Shown: positions 11,735 to 25,379, counted from the stretch's first letter. The stretch: DNA of 64,000 nt from Nymphaea colorata (GCF_008831285.2 NC_045143.1:19119655-19183654); one strand, 5' to 3'. The notes: a model not told the origin generated them from the sequence alone. Made by a program: numbers and translations.

Positions 11735-12857
11735 GAAAGTATCTGCTTATACAGCCACTTCTCAGCTGACATGGGCTGCCCATATCAATACTCATGGTTT
11801 GAACGAACTGCTCGACATATATATACAAATAGACAAGAAGAGTTGTTTTATTGCAAAATTCCATGACAGTGAGTTAGTGCTCATAATCTCACCCATCGAA
11901 GAGAATGGTCTCCTTGGGTGGCTTACTGATTGAATTTGGGGAGTGACTAGATTACATAGGAGGAGACATGAAGCATGGCAGCCATTGCCAAGCAATGCAT
12001 TGTTTGGAAATGCATTGCCATCACGCAAAAAAGTAGTGCAACACTTGCCATTTAAACAATATCTCAGATCAATCACAACAGAAAGTCATTATATGCATAT
12101 ATATGTATGATACTTCCCAATTGCAGTATGTTTGATTGTCTCTGCATTTTGACTAATCACAGGTAACTGCATTCAGAAGTTGCGTGGGCCTCTTTGTAGG
12201 AACCAAGACTGGAAACTTAATTGTGGCAAAGGCAAAAAATATTGAATGTTCAGAAGAAAATTCTTAGCAACATCTCCCCAAAATGACACACTATTGTGCT
12301 TCTTCAGGTCTACTAAATCATATTCCATATTGGACATATCCTAAGTGGCACAATCAATGGCTAACAAGTGCCTAAGCTAAACATGGCCCTAACTAAAACA
12401 ATATCCTCAACAATGAAAGGGCTCCAACCAATGCATTTGGTACACCCCAATCCTAATGCAAAGTAGATAAATCTTGTGAAACCACTAACAAAAAATTCAA
12501 AAGCAAGAAGAAAAACTTTTAATGTGGTTCTGAGTATACTCCCACATCCACAATGCCTCCAACTTAATCAATCGTTTGGAGGTTTCCACTCTCTTAAAAT
12601 AAAGCATGTTACATTTCAAAAGGAAGCATATTCATTTCCTTGATTTCAGTGGTCCCATTACAGTAATTTGAATGATCATCATCTCCTCTTTCCATGTTCA
12701 CAAGATTGTAACATTTATCTTTTTCAACTCCAGATCTTGTGCTCTTGACTTGACTATCTTGGTGTGTGCCCTGCTGCTATGTGTTCCCATGTTTTTTGTT
12801 CTCTCCCATGATTGTGTGTGGTTGCTTCTTATCTGATTGATGTAAGTTTTTTAGATT
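11042..12857. other. Stretch without gene; (TA)15 tract
   Basis: AT-rich sequence with a (TA)15 tract at 11701-11730 and repeated GTTGCTAAAA / TAGCAACAAT motifs at 11548-11670, which resemble the subterminal parts of CACTA-type elements. No coding sequence was recognised. Confidence 0.5.
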
Positions 12858-14560
12858 TAGATCCATTTTCATCACCCAGGAAATTGAGTATTTCCAACTG
12901 GGAGACCTTGATTTCAAAGATGGAAAGAAAACTATTTTTGTGGAAGGGTAAACTTTTATCATTTGCTTGTTCATGTTTGTTCTTGCAGCCTTGCCTTGCT
13001 ACTGGATATCAGTGCTAAAATGCCTTCCTGCTATCCAAAAGAACCTTGAAAAGATTATGATGTATTTCTTATATTGGGGTTTACAGCCCAGATGCAAAGC
13101 CCATATATTATCCAGGAATACTCTCTCACTATCCATTCAAGAAGGTAGAGTAGGCTTAAATAAGTTGAAGGAAGTTAATACTGCTTATGTAGCATACATG
13201 GCATGCACAACATTAACTCACCAAGGTTTGTGGGCCTCAACTTGTAGGAAGAAATACTTCAATACTAGGAATGTTTGGGCAATCCCAGTCGACTTGTGTC
13301 TCCTCTATGGAAAGACATCATAACTGCATGGAATCCATATAAAAATTTCATTGGAAGGCGAAATCTGGAGAATCAGTCAGATTTTGGAAGGATTGTTGGA
13401 ATGAACAAATTTTAGTGGACAGCCTTTGTCCTAATGACCTGCTAATGATTAAAGGAGTTCTTAATATTTCTATTAAAGACACTATGAACCATCTTAGCGA
13501 GTTTAATGAGGAGATTCAGTCTCTCTTCATTCAAGCTGGAGCAGATCAGGTTTTGCTTATAGCAGGTAATGATTCTTTATGCTGGAAAAATAATTCCTAG
13601 GCAATTAAATCCAGGAAAGAGATATATTGAAAAGAGAAAAGCCCAATCATGAGATGGCAAAGAATGATCTAGCTAAATCCATCCATTCCCCAAGCCAACT
13701 GGTTTACATATGTGAGTAGATACGGCAGATTGATGACTAAGGCCAAATTACAATGCTTCGGGGTTGCATTAGCTTCCAGGTGTAGCCTATGTAAAAAAAA
13801 TCAGTAGAAAATCAACATCATATTCTCCTTTCATGTACATTCTCAACTGAAATATGGCAGAGAGTAATGGCTTGGTTTAACATTAGTGGAACTCCTTCAA
13901 ATGATTTCTGTACTAAGCTTTTTATGGTGGCATCAGAAAGGACTTTGCTGCAAAGTATTGACTCGATTCTGAAGATTGTGTTTTAATGTCATAGTCTAGA
14001 AACTATGATCATACAAGAAGTTGAGTTTTCATCAAGACCAATTGCTTTCAATCCCTCAAGCTTTTCAAGGCGTATGGCAACTTTGTTCAGGGATGTTTCT
14101 GAAACAGACTTGGCATACAGAAGTCGAGAACAACATTAGTATATGGCTCAAAACTACAATCTTTAGTCCAATTTGGATTCCAAATAATGTTTCTCGATGG
14201 TTAATTGATGTAGCATCAGGCAAAAGAGGCAAAGTCTTGACGAAGGTTGGCATTCTATGGTTGAATGGCAGCTTATGCACAAAGGAAGTTAAATTTCATG
14301 TTTCTATTGATTCCTTGATGAAGATAATAGAACATTTGGGGACACACACCATGTGAGACCAAAGGAAACTTACCATTAGAGGGAGTAATCCACGATGGAG
14401 AAGATAGTTTAAGGAAGTTCTATCCTTTGCCAGGTTTAATACTTCTTGCGATGGCTTTTCTAGGCTGCAATTGATTCATGGGCAGGAATTATATGTTTGT
14501 GAGAGTCACATGTCTTTAGAAACCTTTTCCTTGCTCATGGAGCAAGATGAATAGTGATCC
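12858..14560 (+). pseudogene. L1-type LINE remnant (RT C-terminus, zf-RVT region)
   Basis: Conceptual translation in shifting frames matches the region downstream of the RT active site in plant non-LTR (L1) elements. It includes KLSISNWETLISKMERKL, LWKGKLLSF, ALPCYWISVLKC and EKIMMYFLYWG, and then a zinc-binding reverse transcriptase (zf-RVT) part with CSLCKKN. A terminal VGILWL-type block lies near 14250. The RT catalytic core itself is not visible, so the copy is 5'-truncated, as is usual for LINEs. Several frameshifts and stops (for example TGA after 13015 and a stop at 13598-13600) show it is dead. The 3' limit is uncertain. Confidence 0.72.
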
Positions 14561-15805
14561 CAAGGCTACTTTTGTTTGATTTTGTACATATTCATTCTTT
14601 CATTATTAAATGGATGGGTACCTCTGGGCTAATTTATTCGGAATAAATTTATTAATCATGTTACTTAAGCAACTCATTTCTTCTTATGCAGACTCTTAAT
14701 GCTAGATCAATGGCATGTTAATGTAGAAACTATATTGAACTAGTATAGCTATAAGGCTGGTTATGCAAAGACAGCCTTTTCCTATTTTTTTTCTAACCAC
14801 CAAATTGGTGTGCATTTGTTTCACTATTGTTGGTTCACTTGGTGCTTCCTTGCTCAATAGCAACAATCCATTGCAAACTCCAAATATAGTGTTCTCTCCG
14901 ATGTCACATGGGTGCAGTTACAGTACCATTACGGTGGTATGGGTTCAGAGAAAGCAATTTTGAAAATTGTGGGTACGCAGGTACAACCAATTTTATATTC
15001 TCAAAAATAATAAAATAAAAAAACATTAATATTATTATAATCCACAAAAATTCTCGAAATTAAAGAAAAATGGGAGGAAAATATGGAAACTTATTGGATA
15101 TAAAAGAAGAGAAAAATCAAAATTAGAGAAAAAAATTAAGTTTCAAAATATAATTTTAACTGTTTTAAAATGCAGCTGTACTCACATACCCGTGTCGCTG
15201 TACCCACATATCGACACGGGTATGTGGGCAATTTAGAATACCCTCACCCAGTAGGTTCCCTCTTAATTGCAGCTGAACCTTTTGGCCTTCTCAGTGAATG
15301 CTTGTTGTTGAAAAACATGTTTGATCCAACAAGTGAATGTTGTTGAATCATTGGATGAATGTTTGTTGTTGAATCATTGGATGTAAGTGCATAGTCACGT
15401 TTTTTGGAAGAACTTGTGGATCACGCCCTCCTTTATTTTTCTAAGTGTATTAATGTCAATAGTTACCAATTTGATATTCTTTTGTATGTATACAAATTTG
15501 TTAATAGACAATATATAACATATTAATAAAAAATTAAAACAAAAATTTACTGACACTAAGGAAATGTTAGTAAAAAAAATGTACCTCTTCAGAAGATGGT
15601 AATGTCAATAAGAATTGATTTACTGATGATACCATATTATCAGTATAAGCTCACATCATGTCATTTATTGACAAAAGTAAATGTCAATCAGAGATTTTAC
15701 CATTTGACTAGATTTCCTGATGCAAAAATTGTTTTTATCAATCTGTTTTGGATTAATGCTGACATTTATTATGCCTCAGTAAACATAGATTCTTTTTTGT
15801 AGCAT
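14561..15805. other. Stretch without gene
   Basis: AT-rich intergenic sequence. It includes a strong inverted repeat at 15183-15226, listed separately, and small repeats such as GAATGTTGTTGAATCATTGGATG variants at 15320-15385. No coding sequence recognised. Confidence 0.55.
15183..15226. repeat. 15-bp perfect inverted repeat
   Basis: CACATACCCGTGTCG (15183-15197) is repeated in exact reverse complement at 15212-15226, with a 14-base spacer. It could fold into a stable hairpin. It may be the end of a foldback element; nothing else supports a function. Confidence 0.85.
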
Positions 15806-16290
15806 CACTACAAGCTAAAAAACCTTTAGTGATGTTCCAAAAGTGCCACTGAAATTCTTTTGTGGGGCATAACAAATGCCAACAAAAGAACCTATGAAAG
15901 TCATGACATCATTGCCATTTTGTGGCATATTAATTGGATGCCATAAATGGATACGTTCTGTGCTGTTTTATGTTTACTATTGAAGAGTTTTCACTGACAC
16001 ATAATTTATGCCATTGAAGAGTTCCCAGTGACGCTAGATTTATGTCATGGTATAAGGTTAATATGGCATACTAAAAATGCCATTGAATGACATTCAGTGT
16101 CTGGTATAAAATGCCATTATTAAGTTTTTATGTCTAAATTTCTTGTTCTACTAAAGGTTCTTTAGTGACAATGCAAATTGCTACTAAACATGTTTAATGG
16201 TGCATATGTGTATGCCATTATTGACATTTTATGACTATTTGCAAATGCCACTAAAGGCCTACTAACAATCTGATTAAATATCTTTAGTTT
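15806..16290. mobile_element. CACTA (En/Spm-like) transposon end
   Basis: CACTACAAGCTAAAAAACC at 15806-15824 closely matches the terminal motif of plant CACTA transposons (CACTACAAGAAAA). It is followed by about 450 bp rich in subterminal direct and inverted copies of TGCCATT / AATGGCA and TGCCACTAAAG / CTTTAGTGG. This is the usual subterminal organisation bound by the transposase. I did not find the opposite end (TTGTAGTG) close by, so this is a truncated or one-ended copy. No coding region is visible. Confidence 0.6.
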
Positions 16291-16483
16291 ATATTGCATA
16301 GAAAGTGAAAATAAATGCACTAAAATGGGAATTATTTCCAAGGAATGTGAAATTTAATGTAATTAAAATAAGATTTTGGCACATACGAATGTGTAAATAC
16401 AATAACAACAATGATATAGTGCATTCAGATTTTTCTTTTTTCATTATCCAAAGGCATGTACATCTGTACACATTTATAAATTA

Positions 16484-16511
16484 CACTAAAGGGATCCCAA
16501 TCCCTTTAGTG
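16484..16511. repeat. 12-bp perfect hairpin
   Basis: CACTAAAGGGAT and its exact reverse complement ATCCCTTTAGTG are separated by CCCA. The CACTAAAG core is shared with the subterminal repeats of the CACTA-like end just upstream, so it may derive from that element. Confidence 0.85.
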
Positions 16512-16825
16512 GGGTGTGCCAGTCCCTTATGTTCTTAGCCTTACTAATAGCATTATGCACAAACGAGGCTGCTCCTCCACCTCCTGAGCGTAATCTGGAA
16601 ATTTGACTGTAAAAACTGCCTTGTTGGATCACTTCAATCTCATGTCATTTTTTGTACCTGAATCTTCTTTGTCTTACTGTTGCAACTTCTTTTCTTTCTT
16701 TCACGATCGCTTAGCCTATCTTTACATGCAATTAAAAAAAAAATGCAGGTGATGGAGCCTCTATCTCTGTGCTTTCCAGCCTCCATCACCTCCATTCTTG
16801 AGCTAAAGCCCATTTCCAGCCTCCA

Positions 16826-18504
<1,679 letters not shown>

Positions 18505-18512
18505 ATCTCAAG
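18505..18512. repeat. hAT target-site duplication, left
   Basis: ATCTCAAG, identical to 19034-19041. Confidence 0.88.
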
Positions 18513-19033
18513 TAAGCCTGGGCATCGGGCTGGGCCGCCGGGCCGGCCCGGCCCAACCAGATCGGACCCGGGTCTGGGCCAGGAAAAACCTGGCCCTGGC
18601 CGGGCCCGGGCCTGATAGGCCGGCCCGGCCCGACTCCCGCTCTCCCTCTCCGCTCACCCTCTCCGCTCACCCTCCCCCTATCCCTCTCCGCTCCCGCTCT
18701 CCCTCTCCCTCTCCCTCTCCGCTTCCCCTCTCCCGCTCCCCCTCTCCACTCCCCCTCTCCCTCTCCCCCTCTCCCTCTCCCTCCTCCTCCGTCTCCCTCG
18801 CTGCTCCCCCTCCTCCTCCGTCTCCAACGCCGCACCCCCTCCTCCTCCGTCTCCCTCCCCCTCCCCCTCCTCCTCCGTCTCCCTCCCCCTCCTCCTCCAT
18901 CGGAGAGCGACGGGAGGGCGGGGGAAACTGGGAAAGGGGGTCTGGAGGGCGACCTGGGCCGGGTCCGGGTCGGGCTGAGCGGCCCGACAGGCCGGCCCTT
19001 ACCCGGCCCGGCCAGGCCCGATGCCCAAGCTTA
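18513..19033. mobile_element. Non-autonomous hAT element (MITE), 521 bp
   Basis: The left terminus taagcctgggcatcgggc (18513-18530) is matched in inverted orientation by gcccgatgcccaagctta (19016-19033), with one mismatch over 18 bp, and similarity continues inward. The element is flanked by a perfect 8-bp duplication, ATCTCAAG, at 18505-18512 and 19034-19041. An 8-bp target duplication with TA(A/G)GxxTGGGCA termini is diagnostic of the hAT superfamily. The interior is very GC-rich: GGCCCGG-type arms flank a CTCTCC/CTCCTCC-rich core. The long open frames in it are Arg/Gly/Glu-biased artefacts. No transposase is present. Confidence 0.88.
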
Positions 19034-19041
19034 ATCTCAAG
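19034..19041. repeat. hAT target-site duplication, right
   Basis: ATCTCAAG, identical to 18505-18512. Confidence 0.88.
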
Positions 19042-20214
19042 ATCACTAGAAAAAACCAAAATTGACAAGTAAACCACATTTTTAGTTTTGATAAATAGAA
19101 AATTTTACTCCTACTTAGTAAAAAAGCCAGCATTTCTGATTTTTTGGCATGAAATTATCATGAAAAACCACTAGATTCAGTAATACAAATTCATGAATCA
19201 TCCTGATTTTATTGGCAGATACTATTGCATGTCTGCAGTAATATAAAGATAAATTGGACGAACAAGTTAACATGATAGCCATTAAAATTATTTTCAAAGA
19301 ATTCTTCCTAGAAAAAAAATCTACAAGAAGGAAGTCCCCATATTACATCATTGCTACCAATCACCAAAAAGGGAAAAAAAGGACAAACAAAACATTGCTT
19401 GAATAGAACATGAATCAGATTTAGCATCTCCGATATTAAAGTAAATAGAGTGAAACAAAGAACATGTTGATGTATGGTTAAACAACGTAGAATATACCAA
19501 TAGGCATCACTTAATAGATGTGATATTATGACCAGAATCTTCTTTATAGGAACCACAAGACAGGAGTTCCAATCAATCACCTAATCAAGAATAGGAAAAT
19601 AATCAGTTCATCAACTGAACTAAGACAGCCAACAATCATTGAACTTTGTTCTTATGCTGACATCTACATAATAAATATGCCTTCAAGTTCTCAAGGTGCA
19701 ATCAAACAACAGATTATGAGCATCCTACTGGCAAATATTTTAACTATAGAATCCAATTAACCAAATACTTCATGTATAGAATAGGACACCCGTGCAATAT
19801 CATAGCTTTGCAGTTTATGAATCTCCAAAGTAAATTTTATGTTTAGTAGTACTCTTGAAGATAGCTGGTGAATGCAAGATCCTTAGATGACATTCTCGCA
19901 TAGCAGGAGCAGGGATGTGGTGCTCTTTGCCATTGCTTTCAAGTATTCTTTGTCGGCCCTGATCCGTTTCTAGCTATCAACTTTATAAAATATTCTTCAT
20001 ACACTCGTGCTAACAACTAAAAAATAAGAAACCAACCTTATCAATGTCACATGACTTTAATTTAATCATCGGATAAAACTTTGGAATACTTTTCTAATTT
20101 AAAATATGTCTTTCAACTATCCGTCCTTGAACTTGAGGGGCCTAAATAAATTCAGTTTAACTTGAGATCCTTCTATGCAAGTTGGAAATGGTTTTCAACT
20201 TATGCCCAACTATT
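19042..20214. other. Stretch without gene
   Basis: AT-rich non-coding sequence; nothing recognised. Confidence 0.5.
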
Positions 20215-21262
20215 TTACCCCATGAGTCGCGTAATTGCCCCATTTGCACAGACATTTCTCAGTCCCATGTAGTCTGATCATTGAAGGGGCTTCTGTGTCA
20301 ATCATATCAGACTTCCCAAGGAAACTTTGCTTGATTATACGGGTCATTGCATACAAAAATGATGAAGTGTCTAATTGTCAAAATTCAATATAAAAGCATG
20401 AGTATCGGTCTTCTTGTAAAAGGTAGAAGGCTACAACCACTTGAGCTTAGCCCTTAATCCATCGCCAATGTCAAAGCCAGATGCACATTAAATACAAAAT
20501 ACCAGAAGATCAGATTAATTCGCCATCATTAATTTTGCATGAACTGATCACATTCAAATAATAATTTTTCCAAGAAAAAATGTGATTTCTTTTATCTTGA
20601 AAAATTAGAGATGTCTTTCTTTGACATTTAGGAGAAACCAAATACAATTTCAATGGTCAGAATCCTGACCTTGATTAAATAAAACACGAGGATCAATTCA
20701 ACCTTATGGTCTGACCATGTTGCAAGAAGATACAGATGAGAGGAAGCCTGGAAGATAGTTGGGAAAGAGTTTTCTAGGATTTGGTTTCCTATATGGACAG
20801 AGTTTTATTTTCTTAGGCAAGGTGTGGTACGCTGACGACAATCAATGTTTATAAGGTCAAATGTTTCCTAATGAATTGCCTAGAATAAACTAGGAGGGAA
20901 CTCTATCAGAGAATAGTTGTAAGTTCTTTTTCAACAGTATGTCCATTGACTTGTTAGTTATTTTTTTTATAGTAAAACCACTCCACATGCTCCGATATGA
21001 GGCTCAAATACCTATTGCATATACTTGAGATGTGAACGTATGGAAGAGAATTATCATATTTCATATCAATGTCAACATAAATATCTGATTGAGATGCTTT
21101 TGTCTTGCACATTCCATCAAACAAGTGATGAATAACATGGAATGCTGAATTTCGTCAAACAAGTGATGATGGATATAGAGAGAGATGAATCTAATATGAT
21201 CAACAATAACATCCACAAAAACCTAAACAAATTGCTGATCTAGTAGAAGTTGAGAGAGAGAG
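20215..21262. repeat. Tandem segmental duplication, copy 1
   Basis: A segment of about 1.05 kb is repeated directly at 21335-22415. Aligned landmarks in order are AAGGGGCTTCTGTGTCAATC, AAAGGTAGAAGGCTACA, CTTTGACATTTAGGAGAAAC, TAGTTGTAAGTTC and GTAAAACCACTCCACATG, ending with an AGAGAGAG run. The copies differ by many substitutions and small indels, so the duplication is old. A short open stretch on the minus strand (around 20260-20390, QSFLGKSDMIDTEAPSMIRL) is partly conserved between copies, but I cannot assign it. Confidence 0.85.
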
Positions 21263-21334
21263 AGTGACAAAGTCATTAACAAAATATATGCATGATTCTG
21301 TTCAGCAAAAGTAAAAAAATGGGAAGAAGCAAAT

Positions 21335-22415
21335 GCCGACCTACTGAGTTCCCATGAGCTGCATCATTGCCAAGATGGTTATCGGTCCCATGCAGTCTGA
21401 TCGTCGAAGGGGCTTCTGTGTCAATCATATCATACCTCCCAAGGAAACTTTGGTCGATTTTAAGGGTCACTGCATACAAAAATGATGAAGTATCTAAGTT
21501 GTCAGCATTCAATATAAAACCATGAGTATTGACCTTCTTGTAAAAGGTAGAAGGCTACAGCCGTTTGAGCTTAGTCCTTAGTCTTTTGACGTTCTCAAAA
21601 CCGAATGCACATTAAATACAAATATCAAAAGATCAGATGAATTTACCATCATTAAATTTACGTGAACTAATCACATTCAAATAATATGTTTTTTTCAAGA
21701 AAAGATGTGATTTCTTTTATCTTGAACAATTAGAGCCATCTTTCTTTGACATTTAGGAGAAACCAAATAAAATTTCAATGGTCTAAATACTGACCCTTGA
21801 TTAAATAAAACATGATGGATCAATTCAACCATATGGTCCGACCATGTCTCAACAAGATACAAATGCGAGAAAGCCTTGAAGATAGTTGGGAAACAGTTTT
21901 CTAGGATTTAGTTTCCTATATGGATAGGATTTTATTTTCCTAGGCTATGTGGGGTAGGCAGACCACTATCAATGTCTATAAGGGCAAATGTTTCGTTATG
22001 AATTTCCTAGAATAAATAAACTAGGAGGGAACTTTTATTTTAGAATAGTTGTAAGTTCTTTTTCAACAGTATGTCATTTGCATCATCACAACTTAATCGC
22101 TAAAAACTTGTGAGTTGTTTTTCTGTAGTAAAACCACTCCACATGTTCCAATATGAGGCTCCACACCTACTGCATATACTTGAGATATGAACGTATGGAA
22201 GAGAATTATCATATTTTCTAGTGAGGTTATCGTAAACATTTGATTGAGATGCTTTTGTCTTGCACATTCCATCAAACAAATGATGAATAACATGGAATGC
22301 TAAATTTCATCAAACAAGTGATGATGGAGATAGAGAGATGAAACTAATACGGTCAATAATAACAACCACAAAAAACCTAAACCAGTTGCTGATCTGGTAG
22401 AAGTGGAGAGAGAGA
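21335..22415. repeat. Tandem segmental duplication, copy 2
   Basis: Direct repeat of 20215-21262 with an offset of about 1.12 kb. The minus-strand stretch (around 21390-21512) reads QSFLGRYDMIDTEAPSTIRL, keeping the frame despite divergence. The distal end continues into a GA-rich run (22405-22490) and then unique sequence. Confidence 0.85.
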
Positions 22416-22840
22416 GACTGAAGTTTTCCTTGGAGGCTAAGGAGGGAAGGAAGAAAAGAAAGAGAAAGTGAGAGAGAGGGAAGGAGGTTGAAACTCACTG
22501 GATGAAGTAAGTGAGGGGAGAAGAGTTTTATTTATAGTTAAGGTTGCACCTCCCTCCCCCTTCTTCCTCAAATTGCTGTCCCAAACTACCAAGTAGGTCA
22601 TCATGGCCTAGAAAATCAATAACTATCTTATCAGTGGCATTTTCTTTTTTCACTGGCTTAAAAAATAGCTCATACTGCGTAGAAAATGCATAATTTTCCT
22701 ACCATTGGTGTTTTTGTCATTTTATATTCAAAATAGATAATTATTTTCAAGGAAAAAAATAATTACTCTTAAAAGGACATTGTGATCTTTTTCAATGTTA
22801 ACAAAAAAAGTTAGGCTGGCTAGGTCAAAGACCACTTTTG
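22416..22840. other. Stretch without gene
   Basis: A GA/GGA-rich tract to about 22500 gives way to AT-rich sequence. Nothing recognised. Confidence 0.5.
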
Positions 22841-23105
22841 ACTTGTTTGGTCCGGCCAGCTTATCCTTGTCCAAGCAAAATGGCTAAATGACCCGTCCTA
22901 GCTAAGCTGCCATGCTAGCCAACCGGGCTGGCTACGCACAGCCCAAGCCTCCTGTGGCCAGTGTATGGCCACGTCAAGCAGCGCATGGCTGGCATGGGGC
23001 AGCCACGTGCCTGGCAAGGCTAGGCCATGCGACCTTGTCTGGCTGGCAGGGCTAAGCTGGCCACTGCTAGGCATGGCCTGGCGAGGCCAGGCATGCCATG
23101 ACATC
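22841..23105. repeat. GC-rich GGCTGGC/GCCAGGC low-complexity block
   Basis: About 260 bp dense in short direct and inverted copies of GGCTGGC, GGCCAGG and GCATGGC. It contrasts sharply with AT-rich flanks. The open frames on both strands reflect composition. It may be the interior of an unrecognised transposon. Confidence 0.6.
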
Positions 23106-23395
23106 TCGCCTTGCGTTTTTTTTTTGAAAAGTTTTGTAAAAAATTATATCATTTCAAGAAAATAAAGGGCAAAATCAAGGGTCTTTTGGAAAATTAAATA
23201 TTTTTGACATTTTGAATTGAAACCAAGGGCAATTCAGAAAAACCAAGGTATTCTGAAAATCTTTAAAATGAAAAATAAAGGGCAATTTGGTCGCATTTTC
23301 TTGATGCGTCGAGTTTGTGTCCCATGAGATCCGAAATGAAATAGTTGATTTTGATGGCAGGTTTCGCATCTGAAATTAATTACTTGCAACCAGAT

Positions 23396-23860
23396 GGATG
23401 TTGGGTTACAAAAAGATAGTTTAGATCTGAACGTGATAGTTTGGATCTCTGAAAGTTGAATTTGTTTCTGTATGGATCCAGAAAATATATCGGATCTAAA
23501 ATTAATAGCTTGGATATAAATTGGATCGGTAAGTTAGATTTGGATCCCTACAAGATCTAGAAAATATATTTGGATTTGAAATTCCTAATTTTAACTAAAA
23601 TGTATCCAAAAGTAGGAATTCAATCCGAATAGGATTCAAAAAATATTTGGACCAGAAATTGATAGTTTGGATCTAAAATGGATCCTAAATCTGAATTTGG
23701 ATCCGAACAAGATCCAGAAAATGTATTTAGATATGAAATTGATAGTTTAAATTCAAAATCGATCCAAAAGTGAGATTTAGGCCTCAATTTCGATCTAAAG
23801 TGAATCCAAAGTTTAGATTTGGATTTAAAGTAGATTTGGGACTCCTAAAATTCTAGATCA
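23396..23860. repeat. Degenerate 79-bp tandem repeat
   Basis: The motif GATCCAGAAAATATAT (and variants) starts at 23475, 23554, 23633 and 23711, which are spacings of 79, 79 and 78 bp. Each unit also carries GATCTAAAATTGATAG-TTGGAT and GATTTGGATCC blocks. Weaker units extend on both sides. No coding potential. Confidence 0.8.
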
Positions 23861-24075
23861 CGGGACTGTGAACATTGGGTCGAGGTTGGAACTAGACTTG
23901 TATGTTGAGTTAATGACGAATTGACGATGTATGGATGAAACTAAAAATTGCAATAAGTAGCGAAAATTTGGGACGTTCATAGCGTGCAACACCGAAACTC
24001 TCTCAATCTAGTGTTGCTTTTCTTCTTAATTCTCTTACTTTACTACACCGAGGAGAGAGGAATTAGTTGTGGGAG

Positions 24076-24456
24076 TGTTGAAGTATTAACGACTGTATTG
24101 TTAAGTAAACTGGAACAATACAGAGCATGCAGTTACTAAACAAGCTGACAAAGAGCAGTGGGTGATGCAGAGCGAAAGCAGATCCAAATCTTGTAATTGG
24201 ATCTAAACAAGTTTAAATGCTTGTAAATGGATCTAGATCCACAATCCCTTCCTTTCTTTACGTAAAGGGGCGTGGGTTCATTTTGTAAACAGTGGAAAAA
24301 GTTGAAAAGAAATACAAGCTTCTTGTTAGTTTTCTTCTGTTCTTTCTTTTTGTCTAGTCATTTGCTCGAGTTTTAGTTAGTTCTAAACGTAGGTTTTTTT
24401 AGTTTAGTTTGTGAATGCAGATGGGTTAAGATTTGTTAATCTTACTAAGTCTTTCA
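24076..24456 (+). repeat. Possible LTR fragment with primer-site-like sequence
   Basis: The stretch starts TGTTGAAG after a purine-rich sequence (GTTGTGGGAG) and ends TCTTTCA. It is followed at 24462 by TGGTACGAGAAC, which resembles a retrotransposon primer-binding site. A gag-leader-like reading begins at ATG 24512 (MAQGENGEE, then a stop). No second LTR copy was found in the window, so this is tentative. Confidence 0.35.
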
Positions 24457-24768
24457 TTAATTGGTACGAGAACGAGGCTTTATGTGCATTACTGTTTCAC
24501 CATTAATGGTGATGGCTCAAGGAGAAAATGGCGAGGAGGAATAGATACAGCAAACATTAGCAAGACACATGTCTATTATGGCGAATATCATGCAGAATTT
24601 TACAGCTACAGACAATAAGGTAGATTTCATCGCACAAAGGCTCGATGAATTTAGAGATCTGCTTGGTATTGCAAAACAAATAAAATCTTCATGGGCTTCA
24701 TGCTGTAAACGACCATCCGCACATCTATGCATTGGAAGCTGAAATGAGAAGATGCAAGTAGTTGAATT

Positions 24769-25179
24769 TGTTGGAGCTTTGCTAGAAATCTAGATAGCGC
24801 ACAAACGAAAATGCAGAAATTCGAAAGAAGCATTCATGATTCATGTGTTTCATATAGGGCGGAAGAAGAACTTGTAGAGGCGACCACCGACTGAATGTCG
24901 GCGGTTGTGGGAAGAACGGCTACAGTCCCCATAGAGTCGTTTCCCTGCGGCATTGGCGGCGGCGGTGGCGGTGGCGGCGGCAATGAGTTTCTCTCCTCAG
25001 CCATAGCAGCCTAGTGATGGGGACAGGCAATTCACGTATGGCTAAGGGGACCGATTACCCAGACGGTAAAAAATGAATGTGTCTCACACCATCACAAGAC
25101 ATGAGTATTTATACTTAGGGTCCGAAACGGATATGGACCCGTATCGACCCAGGACTATCCAGATGGGGAAATCCCAACA
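24769..25179 (-). repeat. 3' LTR of copia element 2
   Basis: 411 bp, TGTTGG...CCAACA. It contains a GGC/GGT triplet array near 24954-24983 that is longer than in the other LTR. Confidence 0.92.
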
Positions 25180-25379
25180 ATCTCCCACTAGTCCAAGTCG
25201 ATATCAAGGGTAAACAAAATGAATGGATTAGCCTTAAAATCCATTCCTAGGTCTCACCTTGTTGTCTTACAAAACTTCTCAACAAACAAATGAGAATACA
25301 AAATAAATAGACAACAAACTTAATGAGAATCAACAAACTGTATCTGATCACATTCATAAATGTTTGCATAATAGTGTTT

